From Clitopilus passeckerianus (taxonomy: Eukaryota > Basidiomycota > Agaricomycetes > Agaricales > Entolomataceae): a DNA stretch of 64,000 nt. The DNA lies in the NCBI GenBank assembly GCA_944990035.1, contig CALYLX010000139.1:1-64000 (forward strand), read 5' to 3'. Within the stretch, counting starts at the first letter, position 1. Every line of letters begins with the position of its first letter. The translations under genes were made by a program, and so were the position numbers. The notes under the pieces are model-generated. The model had not been told where the DNA came from. It searched no databases and worked only from the letters and a program-made list of their open reading frames with translations. Shown here piece by piece: positions 35,001 to 46,720 of this stretch.

Positions 35001-35913
35001 ATGTTGTCCGTTTATCAAGGAGCTTTCAGAGACAAGACAACACGCCCAATGATACCCGGCTGTGCAAATGTTCGAAGCCTGCCGTTCTCCGCTCAGCTAT
35101 GAAAGAGGGTGCTAATAAAGGTAGAGGGTTCTGGAAATGTGCTCAACCACCAGGCGAGCAATGTGACGATTTCTTTGAGTGGGATGACGAGCCGCCTCGG
35201 TCGACACAGAATGCTGGGCCCGGTCCGAGTTCGCAGACTGGGCAATGCTTCAACGTAAGATCACCTGGGCACGCTCTTAGCTGTCGACGTCTGACTGTTT
35301 TCTCAGTGTAATCAGGTCGGACACTGGTCGAGTGGTAAGCCCCTGATCCATCTGCCAGAAATTTATTGACTCACGTATGCTAGCTTGTCCGAATGCTGCC
35401 AATAAGCGGAGTAAAAGTTTTGGTTCCTCATCCGGCCCTGCGACGTCGTCCGTGAGGTGCTTTACTTGTAATGAAGAAGGTCATTACAGCAATGGTAAAT
35501 GGCTTTCAATCCCGTCACTACGTTTTCGTCCTGTACTGACAGCTGTTGAATAGCATGTCCGAAAGACAAAAACTATGGCAGCACAAATGCGAGGGCGTCC
35601 ACGTCGAGCACAGGGTCCAGCAAAGGGGCGGATCCATGCTACAAATGCGGTCAGACTGGTCATTGGAGTAATGGTGAGTTGCATAAAGCTGCCTAACCGA
35701 TCGCTTCTTTTTCTGACGGAAGTCTGGACCGTTCTGAAAGCATGTCCTGGTTCAACCTCGAGCGGGCAAAAATCGACGGCCAAATCTCGTGGCACCGGCA
35801 AGCGGGGTAGTCGACAACCTCGGGGTAGTACGTCAAAAACTGGAACAAAAGGTCGTGGACGAGGCGGTGGCAAGAAAATGTCTGCATTTGGAGCGCCTGA
35901 TGGACACCCATAA
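32019..35913 (+). CDS. top3: DNA topoisomerase III
   Basis: Type IA topoisomerase that resolves recombination intermediates with a RecQ helicase and Rmi1. From the ATG at 32019: MRVLCVAEKPSIAKSI (TOPRIM start), VTCVTGHLTECDF, IWTDCDREGEHIG (metal-binding acids), LDLRIGAAFTRMQT, GPCQFPTLGFVV, FLSYPRTETDQF (catalytic Tyr), HPPIHPT and LMDKNGIGTDATIAQHI. The C-terminal third has a Gly/Arg-rich linker (after about 34390), two GRF-type zinc units (ASKGRKFWTCKSRGCGFFQW; NKGRGFWKC) and three CCHC knuckles (CNQVGHWSSAC, CNEEGHYSNAC, CGQTGHWSNAC), each split by an intron inside the knuckle, then a basic tail to 35913. About 15 introns and an intact frame. Confidence 0.95.
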
Positions 35914-36796
35914 CTGTACGAACGACGAAACACTGTCCCTTGGATATACTACACAATGTATTTCTAGCACTTGACATGATGAACGCAATGGATTTCTCCC
36001 ATGTCGCGAGTCTATTACGCTTCGGGCATTACCCCAATAAGTAGGTACCCCGCAGGCGACATGGGGATAGCCACCCATCCACTCCATACCCCGATCGGAG
36101 GGTGCCTTACAAGCCACCCAATGGGTACGACAGCCAGGTTGAGGTCATCCAGTGAGTATCTGAGCTTCCAAAGTTCTTGGCAATGGGCATGCAGCTCAAG
36201 TGACAGTCAACTGATAGTGGCAGTCTTTGGCATATGGCTCCTCGTCTTATCTCGAGTTGAACACATGTCACTCACGATTCACAGCTTGCTGAACGGCTCG
36301 GACGTCGTCGATTATGAGATCCGCCTGTGGTACAATATGGACCCTGCATAACTCAAATTGCGCCAATCGCCCACCCTCAGACCCGAAGCAAACCTGCATC
36401 CTCACAAACTGTGTACTACGATGCGGTCCTACGGGTGACATGATGCCCCTTGCGCCCTCTTAGAATCAATGCATTACAGTAACGTAAGAAGACGATTCAC
36501 GATCACCACGGGTTCAGACTATCCACCTTCTGAACGTCGCCTAACCTCGGTCTCTAGAAATCATGGAGAAGCAGGCAAATTCCAAACCTTACCGTGTGCC
36601 GAACTCCTACTCGGATCTCTTATGGAAGCCCCATGGGTTATTGCTCAAACGTTGCTTGGAAGCGGACATGCCGAATGCTTTGCTAGTCTGCCTGGACTCA
36701 ATTGGTACAAATACCCATGTCTGACCGAATGCAGATTTCCTTGCGCTCTGGCACCTTCTTCCATTGGCTCAACCTTGATTTAGTTCATCGTTCGCC
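35914..36796. other. Spacer upstream of MFS transporter
   Basis: About 880 bp without a gene I can support. Open frames here have no splice partner or motif. It contains the 5' region of the transporter gene. Confidence 0.5.
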
Positions 36797-39077
36797 ATGT
36801 CTTCCAGCTCCAGTCTCAAGAAGGAAGCATCCTTCGAGGAAACCATTGAAACCACGGGCAGGGATGTGGAAAAGGTCCCCGATTACACAGAAGAAGAGTA
36901 CAAGCACATTCTGAAGAAGATTGACAAACAACTCCTTCCGTTTGTGTCGATTCTGTACCTTCTGTCGTTTTTGTGAGTGTTATGTGCATGTTGCAAGGTT
37001 TTTTGAATCTTTTACTAACGACGTCATCAGGGATCGAGCGAATATTGGTAACGCCAAGATCGCTGGCCTTGCAAAGGATCTCAATTTGCAGGGCTTACAA
37101 TACAACGTCGTAAGTATCATGCTGGATTATTTGAGACACACTGCTGACAGTAATTGTGTTAGATTGCTGGTGTCTTTTTCGTACGTGAACACCATTTTTG
37201 CAGCTGAGACGGGGCTCAAATGTCCTCAGATCCCCTATGCATTTGCAGAGGTGCCATCGTGCGTAATTCTACATCACCCTCCGATACGGATCTCTGATAT
37301 TCTATGTAGGAACATCTGTTTGAAGCTTTTCAGGCCCTCAATCTGGATTCCATCCATCATGGTTGCATGGGGTAAGCAATACACTGTCAGAGCTCGTGTT
37401 CGTGTTTCTAACCTACAACCAGGTATCGTGATGACACTCATGAGTTTGACCCATACCTATGATGGGCTCATTGTGTACGTTTCACCCGATTAATCTTTGC
37501 GCTTAGTACACCAGATTTACGAGATCGCCGCAGTTGCCGTATCTTCCTCGGTCTCACTGAAGCTGGTCTGTTCCCTGGTGTAAGTAATTTTCACCTCTCG
37601 AATATCGCACTAAATCCTGACTCGATTGCCCCAGATCACTTACTACCTCTCCCTCTGGTACCGCAAGCGTGATGTCGCGGTCCGTATCGCAATTTTCTTC
37701 TCGGCCGCAACACTTGCAGGTGCGGATCACAGAGTTATTTTGGTCTCATGATCACATTGCTGACCTCCTCGACTCGGCTCATTAGGCGCTTTCGGTGGTA
37801 TCCTTGCGTGAGTTCCGGTCCTCGGTGCGGTTCATGGAGCTTGCCGCTGACATCTCACTAGCTTTGGCATTGAGAAGATGGAAGGTATTGGTGGACTTCA
37901 TGGCTGGCAATGGATTGTGAGCAGCACTCTCTCATACGAGTGAAGACATGTTCTAACTTGATTCATCAGTTCTGCCTTGAGGGAATCGCCACTGTTCTTG
38001 TCGCCGTCGTCTCTTACTTCTTCATGCACGACGTGAGTACATTTCAATTCTGCCAGCTTTCTTACATTTCTGAAGGGTTTGTTAGTATCCTGCAACTGCC
38101 AAGTTCCTGAACGAGCGCGAACGCGCAATTGTCATCCACACTCTCCAGGAGGACACCCAGGGCCAATCCAGACACTTTGACAAGAAGTTCATTTGGCAAG
38201 CAGTCACCGATTACAAGACCTATGTGCAGATGGGCATCTACCTTGGTCTTTTGACGACTGTATACGCTATCGCTCTCTTCATCCCCACCATCATTAATGA
38301 ACTCGGTGAGCTTGTTCAAACATCATATACGACTTGAATCTGACGATTCCCGTGTTCCAGGCTACTCCTCCGCCAGGGCTCAGCTTTTGACTGTCCCCGT
38401 TTTCGTTGCTGGCTGTCTTACCACCGTTCTTTGTAAGTTCCAACCATCGTCCAATCTATATGTCTGACTCAACGACCTCCAGTCGGTTGGCTATCAGACA
38501 GATACGTTATCCGTGGTCCCTTCGTTATTGGAAGCTGCCTCCTCTCATTGATTGGCTTCATTGTCTTGTACACACAAACAACGCCCGGCGCATCCTACGT
38601 CGGAGCCATCCTCGCTGCTATGGGTGCTTATCCCACCATTGCCATTGATCTTGCTTGGGCTGGAAGCGCTGTTGGTGGAGACATCCAGAAGGGTGTCGTC
38701 CTCGCCATGGTTGTCGGTACCGGAAACTTGGGAGGTATCTGCTCTTCCTTCGTCTACATTACTCCTCCTCGCTTCCATATCGGCCATGGAACCATCATGG
38801 GCTGGCTAGGACTCTCGTAAGTGGCTCCCAGCATATTCCCCCGGACAGAGTTCTGATGAATTGCGTTTGTAGGATCGTTCTCAGTGTGTTTGCTATGTGG
38901 GACTACAACAGGTTGAACAAGAAGAATATTGCTATTTGCGAACGCGAGGGCGTTGACGACAGCCGGCGTCATGAGTTCAGGGAGATGGGCAACAAGAGCC
39001 CTCTCTTCCGGTCAGTTCATCTCTCCCTTGGCGACTACAGCCCATCTGACTTGATTCTGAACAGCTACACCATCTAA
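36797..39077 (+). CDS. MFS transporter, anion:cation symporter (Dal5/Tna1-like)
   Basis: Twelve-helix plasma-membrane transporter of the allantoate/nicotinate permease group. The ATG at 36797 starts a Ser/Glu-rich cytoplasmic N-terminus. TM1 ends LYLLSFL and is followed by DRANIGNAKIAGL, the hallmark of this subfamily. RIFLGLTEAGLFPG, YYLSLWYRKRDVAVRIAIFF and GWQWIFCLEGIATV then mark the first half. LFGWLSDRYVIRGP, the MFS loop, and GVVLAMVVGTGNLGGI, FHIGHGTIMGWLGLS mark the second. Many short introns separate the helices, the last before RYTI and the stop at 39075. The substrate is not certain; relatives carry carboxylates, vitamins or ureides. Confidence 0.88.
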
Positions 39078-39531
39078 GTCGGCAAAATGCACCTTGTGTG
39101 GACTGCTCCTTTAATAGTAATATATTACTACATCAACCTAGTAATAGTAGTATTTCTTTCATCATTTGTACACATAGTAGAGACTGTCATCCCAATAAAT
39201 TTCCTTTAAATTCTCATAGCAACTTGTCTAGTTTCGAAGCCTGTGCGTAGAACTTTACTTGTCTGTTTACCTTCCCGGATTGCAGCTACCTCCACCAAAG
39301 AGTCCATGTCCGGGGTGCCTGGCGTTCTTCTACCTTGGACCTGTTGGGAGGAGGAATATAGCAAGCAATAGCTCCGAACGTCCTTGATTCACACATGGGC
39401 CCAAATCCGTTAGGAAACCGGAATTCCCTGCCGGCAATGCTTAGCAGTGCGTATGAATGTTGTAGATGCACATCGTGATAACTCACTCGGGCTGGAAATT
39501 CCCGGCTGCAGCTACGGAGTCTCCAGCTTCA
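39078..39531. other. Spacer after MFS transporter
   Basis: The 5' part is AT-rich, as expected of a 3' UTR. The 3' part could hold a further C-terminal exon of the downstream minus-strand gene (open frame near 39286-39486), but I cannot show the splice. Confidence 0.4.
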
Positions 39532-40838
39532 CTAGATGTGTGAATGGAGATGTGTATCCCGGTGCCACAACCGACGCTGAAGTGACGAACCCAAGGTCAG
39601 GTTTCCTGTGCCTCCTCCGAGATGGACGAGCAATGCGTACCAGGGAATCCAGTCCGTCCCGGTGCGAATCGAGCGGTGGTTGTGCCAGCACTCTGGGCAT
39701 CGCACACCCAGGTCGTTTGATCCAGCAGTGACGGGGCTGAGGGTAGAGAAACCACAGATGCGAAGTTGGAATTTGCCTCTAGGCTCAGCCCGCAACATGC
39801 GCTGCATATCCACCGGGCCATCGATAGTCCTGCGCTCATCCCATTGCATAAGGGCAAGCTTGCGAAGGGCGATCGAGAGGATGCCAGGACGATCCTGATA
39901 TATACCGAGTAAGACGTTCTTGAAAATCTATTGAAGGAGGAAAAGACACAATGAAGAGGTATGTAGCTGAACGAGGGGTCCGATAACGTACTTGCTGATT
40001 CAAACAAACGCTCTCCGGCAGAAAGAGCTGACTCCCGTACACGTCGAGTATCTCTATGTGGTGTTCAATAATCCTTGACGGTATCCCTTGGTTCCGCGAG
40101 TGACGGGCGAGAGCTTTGAGGCTATACGAAGAGACGGTTGATCAGTAGACGCCGACTGCAGGAAGGAGAATAGGACCTCACATAATAGCATCGATTTCGT
40201 GCTTTGAGATTAGAAACTCAGCATGAAGCTTCGAAATCCGTTTGCTCTTGTTAACGAATGCCCAGGGAATCTTCTCTAACAGGACGAAGATTACTTGTCG
40301 CGTTCGGGATGCAGTGGTCATCGCTTTGATCTTGTCCTGACCCGCATTCAATCTCTGGATTATGTCCATTAGAGTGCTTCGACAGCGACAAACAGTAGTG
40401 ACGAGCTTCAGGTCTTCCTCAGAGCCAGGTTCAAGCCAACCTTGCCCATTTTTGAGCAAGACCAACAGAGAGCGGAGAGTAGACCCAGATAGCTGGGCGA
40501 GCTGCTCTTGAAGCTCCCGGTGCACAGCGCTTCCTCCAGAAGTCTGGCGCAGAAGCTCCGTTAGCTTCAACGCCGTATCATGGAGGTTCTCCGTGACCTG
40601 CTCAAGGTCTGAGAAGCGTGACCTGATGAGGTCGAGAGGAGTGTTTGGCCCGGGTAGAGCAGGAAAAGACAAGGGGTCTGTCACGGAATTGATCAAATTG
40701 AATGAATATGCCAAGTATAGCGTAGAGAAACTACTAACCGACGACATTGACGGTGTAGTGATTTGTTACGGAGTCCCCTTGAACTTGCGTGAACTGGCCT
40801 CCATGGATGGTGACTTTTGTCGCGCTAGCGAATGACAT
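39532..40838 (-). CDS. Uncharacterised agaricomycete protein with N-terminal GGQF motif
   Basis: Four exons joined in frame. The ATG at 40838 opens KVTIHGGQFTQVQGDSVTNH, a short beta-type N-terminus seen at the head of many uncharacterised mushroom proteins. Intron GTTAGT. The next exon is helical (DLEQVTENLHDTALKLTELL, QLAQLSGSTLRSLLVLLKN, SKLHAEFLISKHEIDAIM). The third exon ends ESVCLNQQ, and the last reads MQWDERRTIDGPVDMQRML, then a Cys pair in GVRCPECWHNH and TGTDWIPWYALLVHLG, to a stop at 39532. The end could be extended by another exon. The helical block recalls signal or coiled-coil modules of STAND/NLR-like proteins, but there is no NTPase here. No function is assigned. Confidence 0.6.
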
Positions 40839-42360
40839 GAGAACAGGTGCGAAATGGTGCAGAATAATCGTCAAATTTTGGATCCTCTAAATACTTTGCC
40901 TCCATTTATAGCATTAATGTCCTTGAATACTACTTGAAAAGCTGTCAGTAAAAGTCTCCGAAACTCCGCAAATAAAATACCAATAGCTGTGAAATCCTGC
41001 CCCACGGAGGACAGACTCGGACGCCACCAAGATACTAGAGTCGAACCCTGCAAAACTCTTGCCACATGACGCGTCGTTTATGTAGGCGTTGAGATGAATT
41101 CAGCTAAAAGCACCAGAAATTCACAGGTGGAGAACACGGGGATCACAAACAGTGCACATTGCGCGCATTGCCACTGCCCTTTCGGGATTTGATAACTCAG
41201 GGAATAAGGTTTTGTCAGCGTCCCTGGCACGCAATGTGTTCGCTTGCTTTTCTAGCATGTGGGATGGTTCCTGCCATCGATGTCCAGAGCTTTTGTACTT
41301 GGGATGGGAAATGCGGAATGTTGCGTGTTGCTGCCCCCTAACAGCGGAGCTGGTAATCCTCGGTGACAACCGTTTGTCCCTCCGAGCGTGTTCGAGATAA
41401 CATTGTTCAAGGTTTGTTTTGAATAACCACAGCGTTACTCGCCAACAGGAAGTCTTGTTGATTAACTATGTAAGTCAAAGATGGGTCAGTATGTCAGATG
41501 ATTTGAGTATCCTTTGGTAGAGGCCCTTGCCGCCAGTGATCTACTATGGCCCCCCGGAATTTGCCCGTCGGTTAGGTTTGAGATAGGGCGCCAGAGCACT
41601 GCCCTCCCGAAGCTGTCAGCAGGCGCCTACATCGGCGACCGCCGTGTCCCAAGGCCTCAAGCTACAGAATCCTGTATCAGGAATAACGATATTGAGTAGA
41701 AATGCATGCAGACTGAACTTTGAAAGCCAGCCACGGCAAGGGAAACACGGTCCGAATGTCCTGAATTCGAAATGACAGGAAACGTTCTATCTTCATCTGG
41801 TAAGTAAATGCGGGATCTCCGCAAGATGAATTTGAAAACAGACGGAAAAACGGAGTACATTACGACGGCGATCAGAGCGCTTCTCGAGGTCGCCGTGGCT
41901 AGCGAGGAGATAAAGACGCGTCGTGTGTGAGGCGGCTTGCGTGCGGAGTGCTGAAAAGCAGAGCAATCAAGGTCGCGACGGCCTCGGACTATAGAATGTT
42001 AGACACGCAAAGATAAGCGATTTTAATAACAGATTAGGATGAGAACGAGAATGGTTAGGCACTGGCCTGTAGAGAACAGTGCGACGAGTGCGGAATGCAG
42101 AGTTGGCACTTCCTGAATCACCTTCACTAGACATGCGCCATCTTGGTAAACGATAGTTAGCGGGAGCCTACGAGTGGCGGAATAATAAGCCTGCAGCGAT
42201 CCGTGTGGCCCCAGGTCGAGGTCACGGTTATTGTTCTTCATTTGTCCAGTAACTTTCGTGCCCACTGCCCAGTCGCGTTTCCGTATTCGACAACAAAGAT
42301 AGCATTCGTACACAGCACGACAGTTGTTTGTACACTTTGAGTAGGTATCCGCGTGATATT
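40839..42360. other. 1.5 kb region without a supported gene
   Basis: Both strands have only short open frames without motifs or convincing splice partners. One minus-strand frame near 42023-42313 ends in a hydrophobic stretch (CLTILVLILICY) but has no relatives I recognise. Confidence 0.4.
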
Positions 42361-43032
42361 TTACGCCTTCTTGACATTGACAACGATTCCGTGGTTGAGT
42401 GCCCTACTGTACGGGCAAGCCTAGACGCGTACAAAGAAGATTGGGTGAGCTTCCGGTCTTCTTTATTCGCGAAAGTAGCGGTATACCTCATGTCCAGCTT
42501 TCAACACGTCCTCCGGGACGTTCTCGACTTCGATATCCACCGCTAATCCGAAGCCACCAACTTCCTGGGCTTCTCCAATGTGGACATGGGTGCGGACGAC
42601 AGCATCCTTGGCGCTTTCAGGTTTCCCTAATTTACGAGCGGACAGCTGAATTGCTCCAAGAAGACAGGCTGAAATACGTGCATCGGCGTTAAGACGAGTA
42701 ACGAACAGGAAAGACTCGAAAACTCACAAGCATATCCCATAGCAAACAGCTGCTCAGGATTAGCACCCTTTCCAGTGCCCCCTAGTTCCTTTGGCATAGC
42801 TAGGTCAAGCTCAAGCTTTCCGGATTTTGTCTCGCCATTGCGACCTTCCCCCTTGGCTGTCGCGTGGGCTGTGTACTGGTGGCGTCATGTCAAACTACCC
42901 TCAATCGCGTTAAACCGTAGCTGTCGTTACCTTAACGTCTTTGAGAGTAAGGAAATTCCTCCTTTGAACACCAGAGACGCGTGAAACGGGGACGAGACGG
43001 GGAACAGAGCGGGCTAAACGTGCGACGTTCAT
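42361..43032 (-). CDS. Ohr/OsmC-family organic hydroperoxide reductase
   Basis: Thiol peroxidase that reduces organic hydroperoxides through two cysteines. Four exons: MNVARLARSVPRLVPV (start 43032, an Arg-rich presequence suggesting mitochondria), then YTAHATAKGEGRNGETKSG and ELDLAMPKELGG, NPEQLFAMGYA joined to SCLLGAIQLSARKLGK (first catalytic Cys), VRTHVHIGEAQEVGGFGLAV, GHE joined by an intron to ACPYSRALNHGIVVNVKKA (second Cys), stop at 42361. Size and both Cys motifs match bacterial Ohr closely. The family is mainly bacterial, with scattered fungal members that carry a targeting peptide, so an old transfer is plausible but not shown here. Confidence 0.9.
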
Positions 43033-43673
43033 GAGAGGCGGTCGAGTTGCAAGCCAAGCCCACCGATAACATGGCCCTACTTACCGGCTTACGTCATCAA
43101 GTGGCACTGCTCTGTTACAACTGTGACATGGATCACACAAAGGAGCGACCACATCACGAAATTTCTCGCGATTATATATGGCCATATATTCCCATACATT
43201 GCTCGCATGCGTCACAATGGACATGTCGGCCTTTAAGGTGTCGCAGGGCAATACACTAATTGACTTTTATTCCCAATGCTCACAATCCATAGAATCTCCG
43301 GTGTAATTCACCGTGATTGTAGACATTGGCAATGATTACAGACCAATTTATAATAATGGGTGATTTCACCTTTTCGGGGGAATAAAACATTGGGAACTGA
43401 GCTCATGCTAAACGGCGTCGTAATAAATAATGTATTGAAATATTTTAGGGACATCTGAGTCTGTAATAATTGGACTACATAGGCCATTCTGCCCGTTCAT
43501 GGTACTTTGTGCTACTATGATCATATTTAAGTTTCCTACCTCAAGTTGTAATGTAACGACTACCTGGTTGAAAAGTGGATTGGTGTCAGGTGGCAGTGAC
43601 AGGGACAATTTACGGTGGTACTCACGAAAACTTTCAACAGAAGGGCAACTCCCTCAGCGGAGAGCAGCGGCCC

Positions 43674-43919
43674 TCAAGCGGCATCAGTGTTCCAGCTATT
43701 TGGTAGCGTGAGTGGCCCTGAAGCGACATCAAGTAGGAGAGTCTGACGTACTTACTGTGAGCAAGATCGATGCCGCTTTGGGAGACATCAGTAGCACACT
43801 TTGCTAAGGCTGGAATTTCAATGCTGAGATTGAGCTAGGTCAAAGAACTTTGGACTAACTTACTCGTGCTTGCCATTGTCACTGCCTCCCGCCGCCGGCG
43901 GTTTTTGTCCAAGTCCCAG
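43674..43919 (-). CDS. Possible small spliced gene, 5' end unresolved
   Basis: Three exons join in one frame with canonical GTAAGT donors: GLGQKPPAAGGSDNGKHD, then IEIPALAKCATDVSQ plus SGIDLAH, then PLTLPNSWNTDAA and a stop at 43674. The in-frame continuation across two introns argues for a real small protein of 60 or more residues. I could not find a start codon joined in phase to the first of these exons (an upstream exon near 44000 with GTAAGC is possible). No family is recognised. Confidence 0.35.
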
Positions 43920-44265
43920 CTAAGGATAAGTAGCTTGAGAAATACCCGTAAGAAAGAGCAAGGGAGAAGATTCAGAAGCTTACTGAGTAAACTCATGTCA
44001 GCCTAGACTTTGCAGTAGCATTAGGGGGCAGTCCGGCGAAGGGAGATTGCATGAGAGGGATTGAGGATGGCGGTGAGAGTGGAAGGGCTAAAGTTCAACT
44101 TACGCATGGAAAATTGAACTTAACGACCACGTCGTTACCCGGGTCATTTCTCACGAAAAGAGTCCGAAAAATTAGATTATATGGCGCTGCAAAAGTCATA
44201 ATGCTATGGAAAGGAGCAAGGGACTCGACGAAGTCTGTGCAGCGTCGGGATGCCTATGCCAATCC

Positions 44266-44325
44266 CGCCCAGAGGGATATATGGCCATCCCATCACGCGC
44301 AGAGCCACATATGGCCATCCCATCA
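44266..44325. repeat. Two tandem copies of a 30 bp unit
   Basis: 44266-44295 and 44296-44325 are near-identical 30 bp units sharing ATATGGCCATCCCATCA. They lie just upstream of the FunK1 start codon. Confidence 0.75.
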
Positions 44326-44380
44326 CCGATCCAGCTCGGCGAACATCGCCTATGAATACCGAGGATTGATTTTTTTCCTG

Positions 44381-46720
44381 ATGCACAACACCCCATCTAT
44401 GGACCCCCCAACCTCCAGTCGCGGTATTAAACGGGCGCAAGAAGGGACATCGGCTCCCATGACTACAACAAAAAAGGCCCGGACAAACGATCCCACAACG
44501 TACGAGACCCCACTCTCAGAGAGCACGAGTAGACAGCATGGCGGGCCCCACCGTGACATCATCAAAGAGACGGAAGACATGTCCCCCGACGAACTCACGC
44601 TCCACGAGGAGGCAATGCATACTTCAAGATGCACTTCTGAATCTTCTGCGAAATGAGCTATCTGGAGCTCTCTATGAATCACCGTCCCTCCTTACTTCGT
44701 TCTGCCCCGACCATGGGAGGGCACAGGTCATTTTGGACTGGCTACTGGAGAATCGCTGGATTACAGTGCGAGGCCAAAAAGTCGGAATCAAAGATTGGCC
44801 TTTACTATCCGCCAGCGAGGGGGAATTTTATTCCCCTTTCAGGAGCCTCCTTGACGCCATCGTCACTGGGTTTAAACAAAAATTTCCCGATGTGCCGAGT
44901 AACCGGGTATCAAAGGACATAACTTAGCATTTCATGTCTATGACAAACAGATGCATGAAAAAGTCGAATCCGACGCTCCAATCAAACCAAGCATTCTCTC
45001 CACATTGGCCTCAATACCCGACGGCCAACTTTGCTCGTGGTCAGACGTCGAAACTCCCGGGGAGCTGGCAAAAGACTGGAAACTCCTAATCGCCCAAGCA
45101 GCTTCATATGCCCGATGCATCTTTGCCTCAGCTGACAATCGCTACTTTGTTCCAGCCTTCACCCTCCATTACCAAACCTCGCATTTCCGCCTTGCAGTAT
45201 TTCACCGAGGAGGCCTGTTGGCTTCGAAGGCCGTGAAGTTGGCAACGTACGAGGGCTTCTATTCTTTCGTCTCGACAATCGTTGGCATATTGAGCTGGAC
45301 AAGCTCGTCGCAAGCAAGATATCAAACGGGACAAAGCCAGTCTCATTTCAAATTTAACAACCACCTATATCACATCAGGCATGTCTGTCGTCGCAACATA
45401 ATCCGTGGACGTGGTACTCGTGTCTTTCTACTCTCTCTTGAGCCGGATAATATATGTCAACAAGGGAATGTCGAGCAGCCATTTGTCTTAGAATCAACAG
45501 CTCTACGACCCAAAGATTTAGACCCTCTTTCTAGGCTATCGCCCGAAATACCCAATGAAAACATACAGCTCCCCATCAATTCACTCCCACACCGTTTCAT
45601 TCTCAAATGTTCTCCCCCGCCAGCCTCTCTAGACAAGGAGGAAGACATGTTCGCTTCTGTGAAAGAGTACATTGGAATCGTCAATATTATATGTGGCTAC
45701 GACGTAGACCAATTCAAACTGCCCGAGGACATTGCTCCCTGGAACTTGGATAGTATTCCACCTCCGACTCGCATCGAATGCCGCCTGCATCGTCATATCC
45801 TCATCCGGGATATTGGCGAGCCCTTGTCATCTGCACGAGGGCCAAAAGAGCTTGTACTTGCCCTAGTACATGCAATGATTGGTAACGTCTTCACGCACTG
45901 GCAGTATTTACTTCACAAGAGTTCAATTCGGCCTCTAGGCCATTGCGCCCTTTTTTACGAAGGAAATTATCTGCATCAGGACGTCAGCAGCGGCAACATC
46001 CTCTTGCTCTCGACTGAAGAGCAACGCCTAGTTCCACCTCTGTGAGTCGTCCAATATTATACCTGACTCCCGCCTGATGGATTGACATATGGATATGACA
46101 GTCTAAGTAGAATTGTTCCCAGTGGACACTGTATTGCTGTGCTCATTGACGGTGATGCTGCAAAGAGGTGGGGGGACAGTGCAGAGGCATCCACTCAACG
46201 CTCAGTAAGTCATCCCTGCGTCCAGGCAATGCAACTTCTTGAGCTTTGTCCCTGGCCCCCACAGGGCACGAAACCCTTTGTCTCCCGACGTGTTTCTGAC
46301 GGATGGCGTTACAATCGAGGTATCATCCACACCCCGCTAGATGATCTTGAATCCTTTTTCTGGGTTCTGCTTTCCACAGTATTGTCTCAAATCCCTCCTT
46401 TCAAAAGAACTGAAGTGGAGCAGCTATGGTGGATGTGGCTTACCCATGATTCCCTTGCTGAGGTTGACAGTGGAAAAACATCAATTGTGAATCGTATGCG
46501 TAAGACCAACCGGAACACAGGCCTCTCAAAATACTGGGAAGTATTCAATGATCTGTTATCTGATTGGAGAGAACTGTCGGTACGTGGTCAAGAGCAGCTG
46601 GGGGAGATGGAACAATTGGATTTAGAGGTGGTGAAAGAATTATCAAAGGAAGTCTATATCGACTTTATCAAGGCCGGGTTTAAGCACATAGATGGTCTTC
46701 CAGATGACTGGCCTGCCTGA
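44381..46720 (+). CDS. FunK1 fungal-type protein kinase
   Basis: Kinase of the FunK1 family, expanded in mushroom-forming fungi; targets unknown. The start is set at 44381 (MHNTPSMDPP). The N-terminal half has LQDALLNLLRNELSGALYE, LLENRWITVRG and LAFHVYDKQMHE. The kinase C-lobe shows LHQDVSSGNILL (catalytic loop, HQD instead of HRD), VLIDGDAAKRW (Mg-binding Asp), GTKPFVS, and HTPLDDLESFFWVLL, a FunK1 signature; it ends DDWPA at 46720. One base seems missing at about 44921, where SKDI passes into LAFHVYD. A second frame conflict near 44620 separates the first 80 codons from LQDALL, so the true N-terminus is uncertain. Two introns near 46040 and 46210 flank the Mg-binding exon. Confidence 0.8.

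Noticed and set aside
36001..36351. Plus-strand open frame between TOP3 and the MFS gene
   Set aside because: No recognisable domain and no intron structure in an otherwise intron-rich region.
39832..39900. Apparent frame break in the GGQF protein
   Set aside because: Using the GTACGT donor directly after CAGCAA gives phase 0 and an uninterrupted frame, so no indel is needed.
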